Below are positions 49,277 to 51,882 of a stretch of DNA of 51,882 nt, piece by piece (within the stretch, counting starts at the first letter, position 1; each line of letters starts with the position of its first letter). Under the pieces are notes generated by a model that had not been told where the DNA came from, did no database searches, and worked only from the letters and a program-made list of their open reading frames with translations. The translations under genes were made by a program, and so were the position numbers. Location of the stretch: positions 1-51,882 of the forward strand of contig CAJUCO010000015.1 of assembly GCA_910585245.1 (NCBI GenBank), in the 5' to 3' direction. This stretch comes from an uncultured Oscillibacter sp. (lineage in GTDB: Bacteria; Bacillota; Clostridia; Oscillospirales; Oscillospiraceae).

Positions 49277-50419
49277 ATGTTCAATCTCTCCAATGAGCAC
49301 CAGATGCTCCGCAAAATGTATCGGGAGTTTGCGGAAAACGAGGTAAAACCCCTCGCGGCCGAAATTGACGAGGAAGAGCGTTTCCCCAGGGAAACCGTCG
49401 AGAAGCTGGGCCGCTATGGGTTCATGGGCATTCCCTTTGAAAAGAAATACGGCGGCGCCGGCGGCGACGGTCTGGCCTATGCCATGGCCATTGAGGAAAT
49501 CGCCAAATTCTGCGGCACCACCTCCGTCGTTGTCATCGCCCACACCTCCTTGTGCTGCAACCCGATTTATCAGTTTGGCACCGAGGAACAGAAGATGAAA
49601 TACCTGCCGGATCTGCTGTCCGGGCGAAAAATCGGAGCCTTTGGCCTCACGGAACCAAACGCCGGCTCCGACGCTGCGGCCCAGCAGACCACCGCCGAAC
49701 TGGTGGGGGATCACTACGTGTTGAACGGAGCCAAGTGCTTCATCACCAACGCGTCGGAGGCCTCCACATTTGTCGTGTTCGCGGTAACGGACATCGGCAA
49801 GGGTGTCAACGGCATCTCCGCTTTCATTGTGGAGCGGGACTTCCCGGGCTTTTCCATCGGCAAGCATGAGAAAAAGATGGGCATTCGCGGAAGCGCCACC
49901 AGCGATTTGATCTTCGAAGACTGCCTGGTTCCCAAGGAAAATCTGCTGGGCAAGGAGAACATGGGCTTCAAATACGCCATGAAGAACTTTGACGCGGCCC
50001 GGATCGGCGTGGCGGCTCAGGCTCTCGGCATTGGCGAGGGCGCTTTGGACGAGGTTGTGAAATACAGCAAAGAACGGATGCAGTTCGGCAAACGCCTGAG
50101 CCAGTTCCAAAACACTCAGTTCCAGATCGCGGACATGAAGGCCAAGGCGGACGCCGCTCAGCTTCTGGTGTACCGCGCGGCGGTGGCCAAGGACAGCAAG
50201 GACGAGCATCTGGGTATGTACGCCTCCATGGCGAAGCTCTACGCCTCCGAAATGGCCAGCGATGTGACGCGGCGGGTTGTGCAGCTCTTTGGCGGCTATG
50301 GCTATATCCGCGAATATCCCGTGGAGCGCATGATGCGGGACGCCAAGATCACGGAGATTTACGAGGGAACCTCCGAGGTCCAGCGGATTGTCATTGCCAA
50401 ACATATGGGGATTGGTTGA
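49277..50419 (+). CDS. Acyl-CoA dehydrogenase 4, 380 aa
   Basis: FAD-dependent. It contains FGLTEPNAGSDAA, ERMQFGKRLSQFQ, FGGYGYIREYPVER and catalytic E363 in EIYEGTSEVQRIV, the pattern of short-chain/butyryl-CoA dehydrogenases. AAAGGAG precedes the ATG. The stop overlaps the start of the next CoA-transferase (TGATG). Fourth paralogue in this region. Confidence 0.95.
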   Translation: MFNLSNEHQMLRKMYREFAENEVKPLAAEIDEEERFPRETVEKLGRYGFMGIPFEKKYGGAGGDGLAYAMAIEEIAKFCGTTSVVVIAHTSLCCNPIYQFGTEEQKMKYLPDLLSGRKIGAFGLTEPNAGSDAAAQQTTAELVGDHYVLNGAKCFITNASEASTFVVFAVTDIGKGVNGISAFIVERDFPGFSIGKHEKKMGIRGSATSDLIFEDCLVPKENLLGKENMGFKYAMKNFDAARIGVAAQALGIGEGALDEVVKYSKERMQFGKRLSQFQNTQFQIADMKAKADAAQLLVYRAAVAKDSKDEHLGMYASMAKLYASEMASDVTRRVVQLFGGYGYIREYPVERMMRDAKITEIYEGTSEVQRIVIAKHMGIG

Positions 50420-51723
50420 TGGTGGACTATCAGGCCTTATATAACGAAAAGCGCATGAGCGTGGAGGAGGCGGCGGCGCTGATTCCCAGCGGCGCGGTCT
50501 GCGCCTCCGACACCGCGCTGGCGCACACGGAATCCTTCTACCAGGCCCTGGCAAACCGGGTCCTCCGTGGGGAAGTGAAGGACATCACCCACCACTCCAT
50601 TCTGGAATTTGGAGACCGGCCTTTCTTTACCAAAGAGGTCTCCGAGGAATATCACGCCATCAGCTGGTTTTCCGGCGTGTCCGCCCGGAAGGGAATCAAC
50701 CAGGGTTATGGAGACGTGATGCCCGCCTATTTCCGGGATTTCCCCCGCCTGTTCCGGGAATTTTCCAAGCCGGAAATTCTGATTGCGGCTGTGGCGCCCA
50801 TGGACAAGCACGGGTATTTCAGCGTGGGCTGCGTGGGCGGCGCCACTCCGGCGCTGTTGGACACCGCGAAAACGGTTCTCCTGGAAGTCAACCGTCATAT
50901 GCCAAGAAGCCTCGCCTCTCCGCAAATCCACATCTCTCAAGTTGCTGCGCTGTGGGAGGACGACCATCCCCTGAGAACCTCCACGCCGGTGAAAATCGAC
51001 GAGGTAAGCGCCCGAATCGGCGAGCTCATCACCGATGAGATCCCCAACGGGGCGACGCTGCAACTGGGCGTGGGCGCGATTCCGGAGGCGGTGGGCATGG
51101 CCCTGAAGAGCAAGCGAAATCTGGGCATTCACACGGAACTTTTCACGGACAGCATGATGGCGCTCATCGACTGCGGTGCGGTGGACAACAGCCTCAAGCC
51201 CATTCACCGGGGAAAGACGGTGGCAACCTTCGCCTTTGGCTCTCAGCGGATGTATGATTACATCGACGACAATCCCATGATGGAAATTTTGCCGGTGGAC
51301 TACGTGAACGACCCGGCCGTGATTGCCCAGCACCCCAACTTTATCTCCATCAACGCGGCTCTGGAAGTGGACTTCTTCGGCCAGGTGTGCGCCGAGTCCC
51401 TGGGAACCTATCACATCTCCGGCACCGGCGGACAGTCGGACTACGTCCGGGGAGCGGTACAATCCAAGGGCGGCAAGAGCTTCATCGCCTTCACCTCCAC
51501 GGCCAACGGCGGACAGAGCAGCCGGATTACCTCCACCCTGACCCCCGGCGCCGTGGTGAGCACCAGCAAAAACGATGTGGATTACATTGTCACGGAATAC
51601 GGCATCGCCCACCTGCGGGGAGCGAGCCTGAGCCAGCGGACTAAGGCCCTGATTTCAATTGCCCATCCCAAGTTCAGGGAGGAACTGACGTTCCAGGCGA
51701 AGAAACGAAACATCATCATCTGA
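50419..51723 (+). CDS. Acetyl-CoA hydrolase/CoA-transferase (4-hydroxybutyrate CoA-transferase-like), 434 aa
   Basis: A single-chain CoA-transferase of the acetyl-CoA hydrolase/transferase family. Features are GVGAIPEAV in the CoA site, the region around the active-site Glu in GIHTELFTDSM, and the C-terminal SGTGGQSDYVRGA and VVSTSKNDVDYIVTEYGIAHLRG segments. Length is typical (~430-440). The ATG at 50419 shares a base with the preceding stop. It is a second, unrelated activation enzyme beside the two-subunit transferase at 36498-37909, so this region may handle two acids or both activation and product exchange with acetate. Confidence 0.93.
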   Translation: MVDYQALYNEKRMSVEEAAALIPSGAVCASDTALAHTESFYQALANRVLRGEVKDITHHSILEFGDRPFFTKEVSEEYHAISWFSGVSARKGINQGYGDVMPAYFRDFPRLFREFSKPEILIAAVAPMDKHGYFSVGCVGGATPALLDTAKTVLLEVNRHMPRSLASPQIHISQVAALWEDDHPLRTSTPVKIDEVSARIGELITDEIPNGATLQLGVGAIPEAVGMALKSKRNLGIHTELFTDSMMALIDCGAVDNSLKPIHRGKTVATFAFGSQRMYDYIDDNPMMEILPVDYVNDPAVIAQHPNFISINAALEVDFFGQVCAESLGTYHISGTGGQSDYVRGAVQSKGGKSFIAFTSTANGGQSSRITSTLTPGAVVSTSKNDVDYIVTEYGIAHLRGASLSQRTKALISIAHPKFREELTFQAKKRNIII

Positions 51724-51827
51724 CTCACTCGAAAAAGGGAGGCGGCGGAAACGTTTGCCGCGTCCGTTTCAGGACGCCGCGTTTCAAGCGGCGCTTCAAC
51801 AAAACACGATAATAAGGAATGGTCAAA

Positions 51828-51882
51828 ATGAAAATCATAGTATCCATCAAGCAGGTTCCGGATACCTCCGGCAAGGTGGCGG
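51828..51882 (+). CDS. etfB: Second EtfB-type gene, N-terminus only
   Basis: Eighteen codons are visible before the window ends, starting MKIIVSIKQVPDTSGKV, the standard start of electron transfer flavoprotein beta subunits. AAGGAA lies ~8 nt upstream. An etfA is expected just beyond the window. The cluster would then carry two Etf pairs. Confidence 0.75.
   Translation, partial: MKIIVSIKQVPDTSGKVA

Noticed and set aside
1..51882. CRISPR array, rRNA or insertion sequence
   Set aside because: No regularly spaced repeats, no rRNA-like stretch and no transposase were seen. The only mobile-type gene is the tyrosine recombinase at 490.

Overview
The window looks like chromosomal DNA of a GC-rich, anaerobic, low-oxygen-adapted Firmicute. 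The most likely placement is Clostridia, Oscillospiraceae-like. That is an inference from the gene content: a T-box leader, SpoIIIE/FtsK, RidA plus an Fe-S serine-dehydratase-like enzyme, TRAP transport, the ygfK/ssnA purine-type genes, and several acyl-CoA dehydrogenases with Etf. Strong AAGGAG-type ribosome sites and TTGACA/TATAAT-like promoters fit it too. No rRNA gene is present to settle it.

Layout. 1-1.8 kb: the edge of a probable integrative element, with a partial gene end, a small gene behind a dyad-flanked promoter, and a tyrosine recombinase. The recombinase sits beside the 3' end of a tRNA-Gln(CUG). 2.3-14 kb: ordinary chromosome. It holds an FAD oxidoreductase overlapping a D-2-hydroxyacid dehydrogenase, two inverted copies of a 27-nt palindrome, a MATE exporter with its AraC-type regulator, dihydrofolate reductase, RecG, FtsK/SpoIIIE and UppP. 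14.2-19.1 kb: ygfK and ssnA on the minus strand, behind a leader whose terminator and anti-terminator pairings exclude each other (a riboswitch-like arrangement). 19.4-22 kb: a Met-specific T-box leader in front of metY-metA. MetA carries Glu111, the acetyl-CoA determinant, which matches the O-acetylhomoserine needed by MetY.

22-27.6 kb: the least familiar locus. Two large SAMHD1/dGTPase-like HD proteins overlap by 4 nt, and one of them is fused to a CYTH triphosphate-tunnel domain. A small unknown gene lies divergent to them. 28-34.2 kb: a GntR regulator, a RidA-family protein, a three-gene TRAP transporter and a fused serine-dehydratase-like protein. Together they look like uptake and deamination of an amino or hydroxy-amino acid, with RidA clearing the enamine intermediate.

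34.5-51.9 kb: a LysR-controlled acyl-CoA catabolic region. The LysR gene lies between two ~115-nt direct copies of an operator/promoter carrying the same CCATAG-N7-CTATGG dyad. Downstream come a two-subunit CoA-transferase, four acyl-CoA dehydrogenases, a PaaG-like crotonase, a sodium:solute symporter, thiolase, EtfBA, an MBL-fold hydrolase, 3-hydroxyacyl-CoA dehydrogenase, a second CoA-transferase, and the start of a second EtfB at the window end. These can import a carboxylate, activate it, oxidise it through enoyl-, 3-hydroxy- and 3-oxoacyl-CoA, and pass electrons to Etf. The actual substrate cannot be read from the sequence.
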